NCBI RefSeq assembly: GCF_002091715.1
Contig: NZ_BDAG01000045.1
Location: 1 to 52,461, forward strand
Source: Pseudomonas migulae NBRC 103157
GTDB lineage: Bacteria; Pseudomonadota; Gammaproteobacteria; Pseudomonadales; Pseudomonadaceae
Direction of reading: 5' to 3'
Length of the DNA: 52,461 nucleotides
Each line of letters opens with the position of its first letter. Position 1 is the first letter of the stretch. Shown piece by piece: positions 1-8,170 of this stretch. The position numbers were made by a program, and so were the translations under genes. The notes below the pieces were generated by a model. It was not told where the DNA came from. It did not search any database and saw only the letters and a program-made list of their open reading frames with translations.

Positions 1-6
1 GACATA

Positions 7-43
7 AAAAAAGCCCCGCCTGGATTACCAGGCGGGGCTTTTT
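7..43 (-). terminator. Rho-independent terminator of rne
   Basis: A 13-bp perfect stem (AAGCCCCGCCTGG, loop ATTA) is flanked by A-runs on the left and T-runs on the right. It lies just beyond the rne stop codon and can work in both directions. Confidence 0.9.
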
Positions 44-57
44 AGTGGCCGATGGAA

Positions 58-3000
58 TCAGACGAGGGGTTTAGGCTCGTGCTCTTTTTCCAGGGCTTGC
101 TCGTGTTGCTCTACCGCTTCCTGAACGGAGCGCGGTGCTTCGTCGATCACGGATTCAACTGGCTCGGCAGTGACTTCAGCAGCCGGGGCAGGAGCAGCCT
201 CGACGACTTCAGCCACAACCGGTGCCACTTCGACAGCGACCGGAGCCGCAGCGGCAGCCAGTTCGGCTTCCTTCTGCAGGCGCTCTTCTTCACGCTTGCG
301 ACGACGCACTTCACGCGGGTCGTTCGGCGCGCGGCCACTTGGTGTCAGGGCGCTGACAGGAGCGGCTTCAACGGCGGGTGCAGCCACTTCAGCGACAACC
401 GGCGCTTCAACCACTGGAGCAGGTTCGGCGGCAGCCACTACTGGCTCGGAAACCATGGCTTCAGTCGTTTCGCTCTCAGCGACTGGCGCTGGAGCTGGCG
501 TTTCGGCAACAACTGGCTCGGCAACCCAGTTGAACGCGGTTTGCTCTTCGCGAACTTCACGAACCGTTTCGGTCACGGTTTCAGCAACGGTTTCAACAAC
601 CGGTTCTGCAACCACGGCAGGCGCTTGAGCAACGAAGGCCGGTTCAGCGGCAGCTTCAACCTGAGGCTGTGCTTCTTGAGCCGGTGCCACTTCGATTTCC
701 GGAGCGGAAGTTGCTTCTACAGGTGTAGTTGCTTCAACGACTGGCGCTTCTGGAGCAGTTTCCAGTGTGGCAGCAGTGGCGCGTTCGGCTTGCTCGTTGG
801 CTTGTGCTTCGGCCGGAGCGCTGATCACGCTGCTGGCAACGGCTGCGGTGACAGCCAGGCCGGCGGCCAGATCGGCAGCGCTTGGCGCTTCGCGGCTTTC
901 GCCAGCTTCGCTACCTTCGGCGGATTCCGATTCTTCCGAACCTTCGATCACGTTGCCGTTGGCATCGCGTTGACGCTCGCGACGGTTGCTGCGACGACGC
1001 TGGCCACGGGAGCGGCGGCGTGGACGATCGCCTTCGGCGCCTTCCTGACCCTCTTCCTGCAGTTGCTCTTCGTTGCCGGTCAGTTCTTCTTCGGCAACAG
1101 CGGCAGCGGCTTGCTCTGCACGTGGTTGACGCTCTTCACGCGGAGGACGCGGAGCACGCTCTTCACGTGGTTGACGGGCTGGACGCTCTTCAGCGGTTGC
1201 AGCAGCAGCCGGAGCAGTGGCGTCCAGCGGTTCACGCAGTTCACGAACCCGCTCTTCACGCTCGCCGCGTGGCTTGCGATCTTCGCGAGGTGCGCGCGGT
1301 GCACGTTCTTCACGAGGGGCACGCGGTGCGCGTTCTTCACGTGGAGCGCGTTCTTCGCGAGCGACTGCCGGGGTTTCTTCGCGGGCTTCGCGTGGCTCAC
1401 GTGGTGCGCGTTCTTCACGCGGTGCACGTTCCTCACGAGGCTTGCGCTCTTCATCGCGGCGACCGTTGCGGTTGCGGCTCTGCTGGCGACCGTTGCGACG
1501 CTCTTCGTTGCGGGCCGGACGCTCGGTGGTCGCCGGTTTTTCAACCACAACCGGAGCGGCAGGCTCTTCTTTGGTCGCGAACAGGCTGACCAGCGACTTC
1601 ACCAGGCCTTTGAACAGGCTTGGTTCTGGCGCGGCGGCCGGTGCGGCAACAGGTGCGGCAGCGACGACTTCGGTCGGGACCGGAGCGTTGGCGCGGGCCG
1701 GTGCAGTCTTGACCGCGGCTTCCTGGCGAACCAGGGTGCGGGTCGCAGCGGCTGGCTGGACTTCTTCGACTTCGGCAGCGGCAGCAGCGATTTCGTAGCT
1801 GGACTGGTTGATGCTGGCTTCCGGGCTGTCATCACGCAGACGCTGAACTTCGAAGTGCGGCGTTTCGAGGTGATCGTTCGGCAGAATGACGATGCGGGCA
1901 CGGGTGCGCAGTTCGATCTTGGTGATCGAGTTGCGTTTTTCGTTGAGCAGGAAGGCTGCAACCGGAATAGGCACTTGTGCGCGAACTTCGGCGGTGCGGT
2001 CTTTCAGGGCTTCTTCTTCGATCAGGCGCAGGATCGCCAGCGACAGCGATTCAACGTCACGGATGATGCCGGTGCCGTTGCAACGCGGGCAAACGATGCC
2101 GCTGCTTTCGCCGAGCGATGGACGCAGGCGTTGACGGGACATTTCCAGCAGGCCGAAGCGCGAGATGCGACCGACTTGCACGCGAGCGCGGTCGGCTTCC
2201 AGGCATTCGCGGACTTTCTCTTCCACGGCGCGCTGGTTCTTGGCCGGGGTCATGTCGATGAAGTCGATGACGATCAGGCCGCCGATGTCGCGCAAGCGCA
2301 ACTGACGGGCGATTTCTTCGGCGGCTTCAAGGTTGGTCTGCAGGGCGGTTTCTTCGATGTCGCTGCCTTTGGTGGCGCGCGCCGAGTTGATGTCGATGGA
2401 CACCAGGGCTTCGGTCGGATCGATAACGATGGAGCCGCCGGAAGGCAGTTCAACGACGCGCTGGAAAGCGGTCTCGATCTGGCTTTCGATCTGGAAACGG
2501 TTGAACAGCGGAACGCTGTCTTCGTACAGCTTGATCTTGCTGGCGTACTGCGGCATCACCTGGCGGATGAAGGTCAGGGCTTCGTCCTGGGCTTCAACGC
2601 TGTCGATCAGCACTTCGCCGATGTCCTGGCGCAGGTAATCGCGGATGGCGCGGATGATCACGTTGCTTTCCTGGTAGATCAGGAATGGCGCGGAGCGATC
2701 CAGCGAGGCTTCTTTGATGGCGGTCCAGAGTTGCAGCAGGTAATCGAGGTCCCACTGCATTTCTTCGCTGCTGCGGCCCAGGCCGGCAGTGCGCACGATC
2801 AGACCCATGTCGGCCGGGGCAACCAGACCATTCAGGGCTTCACGCAGTTCGTTGCGCTCTTCACCTTCGATGCGACGGGAGATACCGCCGGCACGCGGGT
2901 TGTTCGGCATCAGTACCAGATAACGACCGGCCAGGCTGATGAAAGTGGTCAGGGCGGCGCCCTTGTTGCCACGTTCTTCTTTTTCGACCTGAACGATGAC

Positions 3001-3291
3001 TTCCTGGCCTTCGCTCAGGACGTCCTTGATGTTGACGCGGCCTTCAGGCGCTTTCTTGAAGTATTCGCGGGAGATTTCTTTGAGGGGCAGGAAGCCGTGG
3101 CGCTCGGAGCCGAAATCGACAAAGGCAGCCTCAAGGCTTGGTTCGATGCGAGTAATCCGGCCTTTATAGATGTTGGCCTTCTTCTGCTCGCGTGCACCGG
3201 ATTCGATGTCCAGGTCGTAGAGGCGTTGGCCATCTACCAGTGCAACACGCAACTCTTCGGGTTGAGTTGCGTTAATCAGCATTCTTTTCAT
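58..3291 (-). CDS. rne: Ribonuclease E
   Basis: Endoribonuclease that starts mRNA decay and matures rRNA and tRNA; it scaffolds the RNA degradosome at the inner membrane. The 1077-residue product starts MKRMLINATQ, as RNase E proteins do. A possible start 16 codons upstream (3339) adds non-conserved residues and was not used. An S1 domain lies at about residues 38-120. The metal-binding aspartates are in SIDINS (D300) and VIDFIDM (D343), and the Zn-link is CPRCNGTG (residues 401-408). The second half is the low-complexity scaffold: Arg/Glu/Pro repeats of the EERAPRE type at about residues 610-730, then long Ala/Val/Glu/Pro stretches. That half is expected to bind RNA and partner enzymes, and it evolves quickly. 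The gene is divergent from rluC, as in E. coli. A long leader lies upstream (see 3292-3928). Confidence 0.97.
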   Translation of the reverse strand: MKRMLINATQPEELRVALVDGQRLYDLDIESGAREQKKANIYKGRITRIEPSLEAAFVDFGSERHGFLPLKEISREYFKKAPEGRVNIKDVLSEGQEVIVQVEKEERGNKGAALTTFISLAGRYLVLMPNNPRAGGISRRIEGEERNELREALNGLVAPADMGLIVRTAGLGRSSEEMQWDLDYLLQLWTAIKEASLDRSAPFLIYQESNVIIRAIRDYLRQDIGEVLIDSVEAQDEALTFIRQVMPQYASKIKLYEDSVPLFNRFQIESQIETAFQRVVELPSGGSIVIDPTEALVSIDINSARATKGSDIEETALQTNLEAAEEIARQLRLRDIGGLIVIDFIDMTPAKNQRAVEEKVRECLEADRARVQVGRISRFGLLEMSRQRLRPSLGESSGIVCPRCNGTGIIRDVESLSLAILRLIEEEALKDRTAEVRAQVPIPVAAFLLNEKRNSITKIELRTRARIVILPNDHLETPHFEVQRLRDDSPEASINQSSYEIAAAAAEVEEVQPAAATRTLVRQEAAVKTAPARANAPVPTEVVAAAPVAAPAAAPEPSLFKGLVKSLVSLFATKEEPAAPVVVEKPATTERPARNEERRNGRQQSRNRNGRRDEERKPREERAPREERAPREPREAREETPAVAREERAPREERAPRAPREERAPRAPREDRKPRGEREERVRELREPLDATAPAAAATAEERPARQPREERAPRPPREERQPRAEQAAAAVAEEELTGNEEQLQEEGQEGAEGDRPRRRSRGQRRRSNRRERQRDANGNVIEGSEESESAEGSEAGESREAPSAADLAAGLAVTAAVASSVISAPAEAQANEQAERATAATLETAPEAPVVEATTPVEATSAPEIEVAPAQEAQPQVEAAAEPAFVAQAPAVVAEPVVETVAETVTETVREVREEQTAFNWVAEPVVAETPAPAPVAESETTEAMVSEPVVAAAEPAPVVEAPVVAEVAAPAVEAAPVSALTPSGRAPNDPREVRRRKREEERLQKEAELAAAAAPVAVEVAPVVAEVVEAAPAPAAEVTAEPVESVIDEAPRSVQEAVEQHEQALEKEHEPKPLV

Positions 3292-3928
3292 GTAGTACCG
3301 TCGGTTTCCGGGCTGCCGGAAACGGCGTTCGGCACACACGACTTCTCATGGTCGGTGTCAGGTGCGTCGGGAGTGGTTGGCCATTCCCGTGTCCAGCGAA
3401 GTCCGGCCAATGTGGGCCTTCGTCGCGACGTACGCGTCCTGCTTGCTGTGGCTACTTAAGCACTCAGTCAGGAGGAGGAATCAACCGGCGGCTGTGGACG
3501 AGATGAAGCGTCTTGATAAAGCCTATTGCTACACAGTCCAGCGGTTGTGCATCTCCACCCTACACGTATCCCTGATAATTCGGGTGCTGCCGCGCGCAGA
3601 ATCCGCAGCGGGTTGGCATTTACCGTGAGCTCCGAAAGGGGAGGTCACGCATCATGGCTAATTTAGGCGTTGTTTCCGAAGCGTCCGCTCGGGGTCATTC
3701 GCAGCTGACTGCACTTTGTGAACTGGCCGTGAATATTGGCTCGCGAAGCGAGTGAAAGCTCTGCTTTGCGGCGTGATTCAGGCCTTATGTCACCTGCGCT
3801 CGTTACACCTGCAAACTCCACCGTTACGTAGCGAAAGCCCCGTAGGACGGCCTCGCGTCCTGGTGAATTGCATTGGTCAGGGCCGGTTTTTGACCGTTTG
3901 TCCGCTGTCCAGGCCGCTTTTGGCGGCG
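3292..3928 (-). promoter_or_regulatory. rne 5' leader (long untranslated region)
   Basis: No convincing gene lies between rne and rluC (3292-3992). From the promoter at 3935-3963 the rne transcript would carry about 640 nt before its start codon. The ribosome-binding site is weak (GACGGTACTAC before ATG). A perfect 8-bp stem with a 4-nt loop (3304-3323, GTTTCCGG arms) sits 12 nt upstream of the start codon. Other short hairpins occur, for example AGGAC/GTCCT near 3841-3862. In E. coli a structured rne leader lets RNase E cut its own mRNA; the same role is inferred here. Confidence 0.6.
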
Positions 3929-3934
3929 TTCGCG

Positions 3935-3963
3935 ACTATAGCAGTAATGATTAAGTGCTTCAA
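3935..3963 (-). promoter_or_regulatory. rne promoter
   Basis: On the minus strand, TTGAAG (3963-3958) and TATAGT (3940-3935) are separated by 17 bp, close to the sigma-70 consensus. Transcription would start near 3928. Confidence 0.7.
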
Positions 3964-3992
3964 TTCCATAAAAAATTGATATCATCCGCGCC

Positions 3993-4955
3993 ATGACGAC
4001 TACTGCCCCCTCGACCCCAGCCGTACAACTGCTTGAGGTCTCGCCGGAATATGCCGGCCAACGTATTGATAACTTCCTTCTCGCTCGGCTCAAAGGCGTG
4101 CCCAAGACCTTGATTTACCGCATTTTGCGCAAGGGCGAAGTGCGGGTGAACAAAGGTCGTATCAAGCCCGAATACAAGCTGCAGGCGGGCGATATCGTGC
4201 GCGTGCCGCCGGTTCGCGTGCCGGAGCGCGACGAGCCGGTGCCGCTGGCCCAGGGTCTGCTGCAACGCCTCGAAGCCTCGATTGTCTTTGAGGACAAAGC
4301 GCTGATCGTGATCAACAAGCCTTGCGGCATTGCTGTTCACGGTGGCAGCGGCCTGACTTACGGCGTGATCGAAGCCTTTCGTCAGTTGCGCCCCGACTGC
4401 AAGGAGCTCGAACTGGTTCACCGTCTCGACCGTGACACCTCCGGCCTGCTGATGATCGCCAAGAAGCGCAGCATGCTGCGTCACTTGCACACGGCATTGC
4501 GCGGCGATGGCGTCGATAAGCGCTATATGGCGCTGGTCCGCGGTAACTGGGCAGCCTCGATCAAGCAGGTTCGTGCGTCGCTCGGCAAGAGCAACCTGCG
4601 CTCCGGCGAGCGCATGGTCGAAGTCGATGAGGAGGAGGGCAAGGAATCCGTGACCGTGTTCAAGGTCCTGCGTCGATTCGGCGACTTTGCCACCCTGATC
4701 GAAGCCAAACCGATCACCGGCCGCACCCACCAGATCCGCGTTCACACCCTGCACGCCGGACATTGCATCGCTGGCGATACCAAGTACGGCGACGACGATT
4801 TCAGCAAGGAAATCCGCGATCTGGGCGGCAAGCGCCTGTTTCTGCATGCCTACATGCTGACCGTGCCGTTGCCCGATGGCAGCGAGCTGAAGTTGCAGGC
4901 GCCCGTTGACGACATGTGGGCCAAAACCGTGGAGCGCCTGAGTGCACCCCTCTGA
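3993..4955 (+). CDS. rluC: 23S rRNA pseudouridine synthase RluC
   Basis: Converts specific uridines of 23S rRNA (955, 2504 and 2580 in E. coli) to pseudouridine. The protein has 320 residues, the normal family length. An S4 RNA-binding domain occupies about residues 20-85. The RluA-family catalytic motif HRLDRDTSGLL contains the presumed nucleophile D146. The motif GRTHQIRVH lies near residue 245. It is divergent from rne, the same arrangement as in E. coli, which supports RluC over RluA or RluD. Its 3' end overlaps the next gene by 14 bp, so the two are probably translationally coupled. Confidence 0.95.
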   Translation: MTTTAPSTPAVQLLEVSPEYAGQRIDNFLLARLKGVPKTLIYRILRKGEVRVNKGRIKPEYKLQAGDIVRVPPVRVPERDEPVPLAQGLLQRLEASIVFEDKALIVINKPCGIAVHGGSGLTYGVIEAFRQLRPDCKELELVHRLDRDTSGLLMIAKKRSMLRHLHTALRGDGVDKRYMALVRGNWAASIKQVRASLGKSNLRSGERMVEVDEEEGKESVTVFKVLRRFGDFATLIEAKPITGRTHQIRVHTLHAGHCIAGDTKYGDDDFSKEIRDLGGKRLFLHAYMLTVPLPDGSELKLQAPVDDMWAKTVERLSAPL

Positions 4956-5604
4956 TTACAAGCTGCTGATTTTCGATTGGGACGGCACTCTCGCCGACTC
5001 CATTGGTCGGATTGTCGAGGCGATGCACGTTGCGTCCGAGCGTTCCGGCTTCCAGTTGCGCGATGATTTTGCTGTCAAAGGCATCATCGGCCTGGGCCTT
5101 CCGGAGGCCATTCGTACGTTGTATCCGGAAATCGGTGACAACGAATTGGTGGCATTCCGTGAGCACTATGCCGACCACTACATCGCTTCGGAAGCCGTAC
5201 CTTCGCCGTTGTTTGAAGGGGTAGTCGAGTCGATGGAGGCGTTTCGCGCCGAGGGTTATCACTTGGCGGTTGCGACCGGCAAGGCGCGTCGTGGGCTGGA
5301 TCGCGTGTTGAAGGCGCATGGTTGGGAAGATTATTTCGATATCACCCGTGCGGCCGACGAAACCGCCAGCAAGCCCCATCCGCTGATGCTTGAGCAGATC
5401 CTCGCCCATTGCGAGGTTCGCCCGGAGCAAGCGTTGATGGTCGGCGATTCGTCCTTCGACCTGCAGATGGCGCGCAATGCCGGCATGGACTCGGTGGCGG
5501 TCAGCTATGGCGCGCAATCGATCGAAGCGCTGAAGCTGTTCGAGCCTGCATTGGCCATCGATCGTTTTTCAGAATTGCATGCCTGGCTGAATCAGCGGGC
5601 CTAA
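4942..5604 (+). CDS. HAD-family phosphatase (phosphoglycolate phosphatase-like)
   Basis: A 220-residue haloacid dehalogenase subfamily IA hydrolase with a GTG start inside the end of rluC. Motif I is FDWDGTLADS (D12 nucleophile, D14 general acid). Motif III is the lysine of ASKPHP (K144), and motif IV is GDSSFD (D169, D173). A helical cap of about 65 residues lies between motif I and the core. Such proteins dephosphorylate small phosphate esters. A house-cleaning role similar to Gph is possible, but the substrate cannot be read from sequence. It sits between rluC and sppA and is probably co-transcribed with both. Confidence 0.88.
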   Translation: MHPSDYKLLIFDWDGTLADSIGRIVEAMHVASERSGFQLRDDFAVKGIIGLGLPEAIRTLYPEIGDNELVAFREHYADHYIASEAVPSPLFEGVVESMEAFRAEGYHLAVATGKARRGLDRVLKAHGWEDYFDITRAADETASKPHPLMLEQILAHCEVRPEQALMVGDSSFDLQMARNAGMDSVAVSYGAQSIEALKLFEPALAIDRFSELHAWLNQRA

Positions 5605-5628
5605 TGGATTTTTGCTGGGGTAGATGTC

Positions 5629-6618
5629 ATGACCGACGAATGGAAAGCACCCGCCAAGGCGAGCGCAGAGAGCGGTGACGAGAAGAGCTGGAAGCTGTTG
5701 GAGAAGACCCTGCTGGCCAGTGTGCAGGAACAACGCCGGTCGCGGCGCTGGGGGATTTTCTTCAAGCTGCTGACCTTTGTGTATCTGTTTGGCGCGCTGG
5801 TCCTGTTCACGCCGCTGATGGACATGGAAAAAGCCGCCACCCGCAGCGCCAATTACACCGCGCTGATCGACGTGACGGGCATGATCGCCGACAAGGAGCC
5901 TGCCAGCGCTGACAACATCGTCGGCAGTCTGCGTGCGGCTTTCGAGGATGAAAAGGTCAAGGGCGTGATTCTGCGCATCAACAGTCCGGGCGGCAGTCCG
6001 GTGCAGTCGGGTTACGTTTATGACGAAATCCGCCGGTTGCGTGGCTTGCACCCGGACACCAAGGTTTATGCGGTGATCTCCGATCTGGGTGCGTCCGGTG
6101 CTTACTACATTGCCAGTGCGGCGGATCAGATCTACGCCGACAAGGCGAGTCTGGTGGGTTCCATCGGTGTGACGGCGGCGGGTTACGGGTTTGTCGGCAC
6201 CATGGAAAAACTGGGTGTCGAGCGTCGCACCTACACGTCCGGCGAGCACAAGTCGTTCCTTGATCCGTTCCAGCCGCAAAAGCCCGAGGAGACTCGGTTC
6301 TGGCAGGGCGTACTCGATACGACGCACCAGCAGTTCATCAACAGCGTCAAGAAGGGGCGTGGCGATCGCCTCAAGGACAAGGAGCATCCGGAGCTGTTCT
6401 CCGGGTTGGTCTGGTCCGGTGAGCAGGCGCTGCCCTTGGGGCTGATCGATGGTCTGGGTAATGCCAGTTCGGTGGCGCGTGACGTGATTGGCGAGAAGGA
6501 ACTCGTGGACTTCACTGTTCAGGAATCGCCGTTCGATCGCTTCTCGAAGAAGCTTGGTGCCGCCGTGGCTGAGCAGTTGGCGATGTGGATGGGCTTTCAC
6601 GGTCCGTCGCTGCGCTGA
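5629..6618 (+). CDS. sppA: Signal peptide peptidase SppA (36K type)
   Basis: Membrane-anchored serine protease (family S49) that degrades signal peptides after their release. It has 329 residues, the short form made of one protease domain. There is a basic N-terminus and one membrane segment at about residues 42-62. The nucleophile is in ASGAYY (S156), and the general-base lysine is predicted in GEHKSFLDPF (K208). The INSPGGS oxyanion region is at residues 117-123. The gene starts 25 bp after the HAD gene and is followed by a strong terminator. Confidence 0.93.
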   Translation: MTDEWKAPAKASAESGDEKSWKLLEKTLLASVQEQRRSRRWGIFFKLLTFVYLFGALVLFTPLMDMEKAATRSANYTALIDVTGMIADKEPASADNIVGSLRAAFEDEKVKGVILRINSPGGSPVQSGYVYDEIRRLRGLHPDTKVYAVISDLGASGAYYIASAADQIYADKASLVGSIGVTAAGYGFVGTMEKLGVERRTYTSGEHKSFLDPFQPQKPEETRFWQGVLDTTHQQFINSVKKGRGDRLKDKEHPELFSGLVWSGEQALPLGLIDGLGNASSVARDVIGEKELVDFTVQESPFDRFSKKLGAAVAEQLAMWMGFHGPSLR

Positions 6619-6637
6619 TCTTCCGGCTACATAAAAA

Positions 6638-6664
6638 AACCGGCCCCAGTGGCCGGTTTTTTTT
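6638..6664 (+). terminator. Terminator after sppA
   Basis: The stem AACCGGCC / GGCCGGTT is followed by eight T on the plus strand, 20 bp past the sppA stop. The preceding A-run would let it also serve maf from the other side. Confidence 0.9.
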
Positions 6665-6676
6665 GCGCTCACATCC

Positions 6677-6755
6677 TGTAGGAGCCGGCTTGCTGACGAT
6701 GCGGGCTGTGTGGTGCATCAGATTCGCCGCCATCGCCAGCAAGCCGGCTCCTACA
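6677..6755. repeat. REP pair (inverted), GTAGGAGCCGGCTTGCTG class
   Basis: Two inverted copies of a roughly 23-bp REP (GTAGGAGCCGGCTTGCTG-type) are separated by about 30 bp, between the convergent sppA and maf genes. Confidence 0.85.
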
Positions 6756-6758
6756 GCG

Positions 6759-7337
6759 TCAGGGTATTTGCACGCCTTCAGCGAGCAGCATGTCGGTCAG
6801 GCGAATCAGCGGCAGGCCGATCAGGCTGGTGGCGTCTGGACCTTCGGTGCTTTGAAACAGGCTCACCCCCAAACCTTCGGCCTTGAAGCTCCCAGCGCAA
6901 TCGTAGGGCTGTTCGGTGTGCAGGTAGCGTTCGATGCGCGCGGTGTCGAGTGTGCGCATGTGCACGGTGAATGGCACGCAGTCGACCTGGCAGCGTCCGG
7001 TCTGGCTATTGAGCAGGGCCAGGCCGGTCAGAAAGGTTACGCTTGCGCCGCTTGATGCCAGCAACTGCTCGCGAGCCTTTTCGAAGGTATGGGGTTTGCC
7101 GATAATGCGCTCGCCGAGCACCGCGACCTGATCGGAGCCGATAATCAGATGGGCGGGGTGGCTGCCGGTAAGAGCCCGGGCTTTTTCTTCGGCGAGGCGC
7201 TTGACCAGTTCGACGGCGGCTTCATTCGGCCGATGACTTTCATCGATATCCGGCGAGCTGCAGGTGAATGGCAGCTGCAAGCGGGCCAGTAATTCCCGGC
7301 GATACACCGAGCTTGAAGCGAGTAATAAAGGCAGCAT
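6759..7337 (-). CDS. Maf-family nucleotide pyrophosphatase (YceF type)
   Basis: Maf/YceF proteins hydrolyse non-canonical nucleoside triphosphates; the E. coli YceF branch prefers 7-methyl-GTP. The product has 192 residues and begins MLPLLLASSSVYRRELL, the usual family opening. The conserved IIGSDQV segment carries the presumed catalytic Asp, followed by GKPHTFEKA and LTGLAL. The start was set at 7337: GGAG lies 6 nt before it, whereas the ATG at 7343 directly abuts GGAG. The position between the rluC side and yceD-rpmF matches E. coli yceF. It is divergent from yceD. Confidence 0.9.
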   Translation of the reverse strand: MLPLLLASSSVYRRELLARLQLPFTCSSPDIDESHRPNEAAVELVKRLAEEKARALTGSHPAHLIIGSDQVAVLGERIIGKPHTFEKAREQLLASSGASVTFLTGLALLNSQTGRCQVDCVPFTVHMRTLDTARIERYLHTEQPYDCAGSFKAEGLGVSLFQSTEGPDATSLIGLPLIRLTDMLLAEGVQIP

Positions 7338-7405
7338 GCGCATCTCCAGAAGACAGGCGCGAATTCTAGCGAGGCTTCCAGGTGACGGACAGGGCTGAAT
7401 TTCCT

Positions 7406-7433
7406 TTGACATGGCCGGGTGCATCCCTATAAT
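7406..7433 (+). promoter_or_regulatory. Consensus sigma-70 promoter of yceD-rpmF-plsX
   Basis: A perfect TTGACA (7406-7411) and a perfect TATAAT (7428-7433) are separated by 16 bp. The expected transcription start (about 7440) is only about 3 nt before the yceD ATG at 7443. Confidence 0.85.
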
Positions 7434-7442
7434 GCTGCGCCT

Positions 7443-7970
7443 ATGTTGAATGACCCGATTCCACCTCACGTTGACCCGCGCAAATTGGCTGACCGTGGCA
7501 CCACCCTTCAAGGTGAACTGCTGCTGGCCGATTTGGAGAGACTCTGCGACCCGCTTTCCGACACTGTCGGTACGGTGCAGGCTAAATTCGTTTTTGAACG
7601 AGATGAACGTAAGTCTGTGGTAATCCACAGCTTTATCGACACCGAAGTCAAAATGGTTTGCCAGCGTTGTCTTGAGCTGGTCACCCTGCCGATCCATAGC
7701 GAATGCAGTTATGCTGTGGTGAAGGAGGGTGCGAATACCCAGTCGTTGCCGAAAGGTTATGACGTGCTGGAACTGGGCGAAGATCCATTGGATCTGCAGT
7801 CACTGATCGAGGAGGAGCTTCTGCTCGCCTTGCCCATTGTGCCTGCTCATCATCCGGAAGAATGCCAGCAGCCGGGGGGTCTCGAAGAGGCCGAACCGAG
7901 CGAGGACGAGGTAACGCGGTCCAACCCGTTCAGTGTATTGGCGCAGTTAAAGCGTGACCCAAACGTTTAG
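7443..7970 (+). CDS. yceD: 23S rRNA accumulation protein YceD (DUF177)
   Basis: A DUF177 protein of 175 residues (E. coli YceD has 173), encoded just before rpmF as in most bacteria and linked to 23S rRNA accumulation. The conserved core is MVCQRCLELV; two further Cys follow (SECSYAV, EECQQP). The C-terminal signature is RSNPFSVLAQLKRD. The start at 7443 fits the family N-terminus (MLNDPIPPHVDPRKLA). An upstream in-frame ATG at 7419 lies inside the promoter and was rejected. No Shine-Dalgarno sequence precedes 7443, and the promoter -10 ends 9 nt before it, so the mRNA may be leaderless. Confidence 0.92.
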   Translation: MLNDPIPPHVDPRKLADRGTTLQGELLLADLERLCDPLSDTVGTVQAKFVFERDERKSVVIHSFIDTEVKMVCQRCLELVTLPIHSECSYAVVKEGANTQSLPKGYDVLELGEDPLDLQSLIEEELLLALPIVPAHHPEECQQPGGLEEAEPSEDEVTRSNPFSVLAQLKRDPNV

Positions 7971-7983
7971 GAGTTAATCAATT

Positions 7984-8166
7984 ATGGCTGTTCAGCAGAA
8001 CAAAAAATCCCGCTCTGCCCGTGACATGCGTCGTTCGCACGACGCTCTCGAGGCTAGCACCCTGTCTGTAGAAAAAACCACCGGTGAAGTTCACCTGCGT
8101 CACCACGTATCGCCAGAAGGCGTATACCGTGGCCGTAAAGTGATCGACAAGGGCGCTGACGAGTAA
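7984..8166 (+). CDS. rpmF: 50S ribosomal protein L32
   Basis: The 60-residue basic protein starts [20 protein letters not shown], the bL32 signature, and ends in the conserved [15 protein letters not shown] region. It begins 13 bp after yceD behind TAGGAG and is followed 4 bp later by plsX, the standard yceD-rpmF-plsX order. Confidence 0.97.
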
Positions 8167-8170
8167 TCAC

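Noticed and set aside
3292..3339. An earlier in-frame start for rne
   Set aside because: Adds 16 residues not found in RNase E proteins, which begin MKRMLIN.
52..3459. A 1135-codon open frame on the plus strand opposite rne
   Set aside because: It mirrors rne through GC-rich codon bias and is full of Arg/Phe/Ser runs with no known domain; rne on the minus strand is certain.
3654..3755. A 33-codon plus-strand frame with GGGGAGG upstream
   Set aside because: It lies antisense in the rne leader and has no recognisable product; a Shine-Dalgarno-like match alone is weak evidence.
7338..7343. ATG at 7343 as the maf start
   Set aside because: GGAG touches this ATG directly, whereas the ATG at 7337 has the correct 6-nt spacing and family N-terminus.
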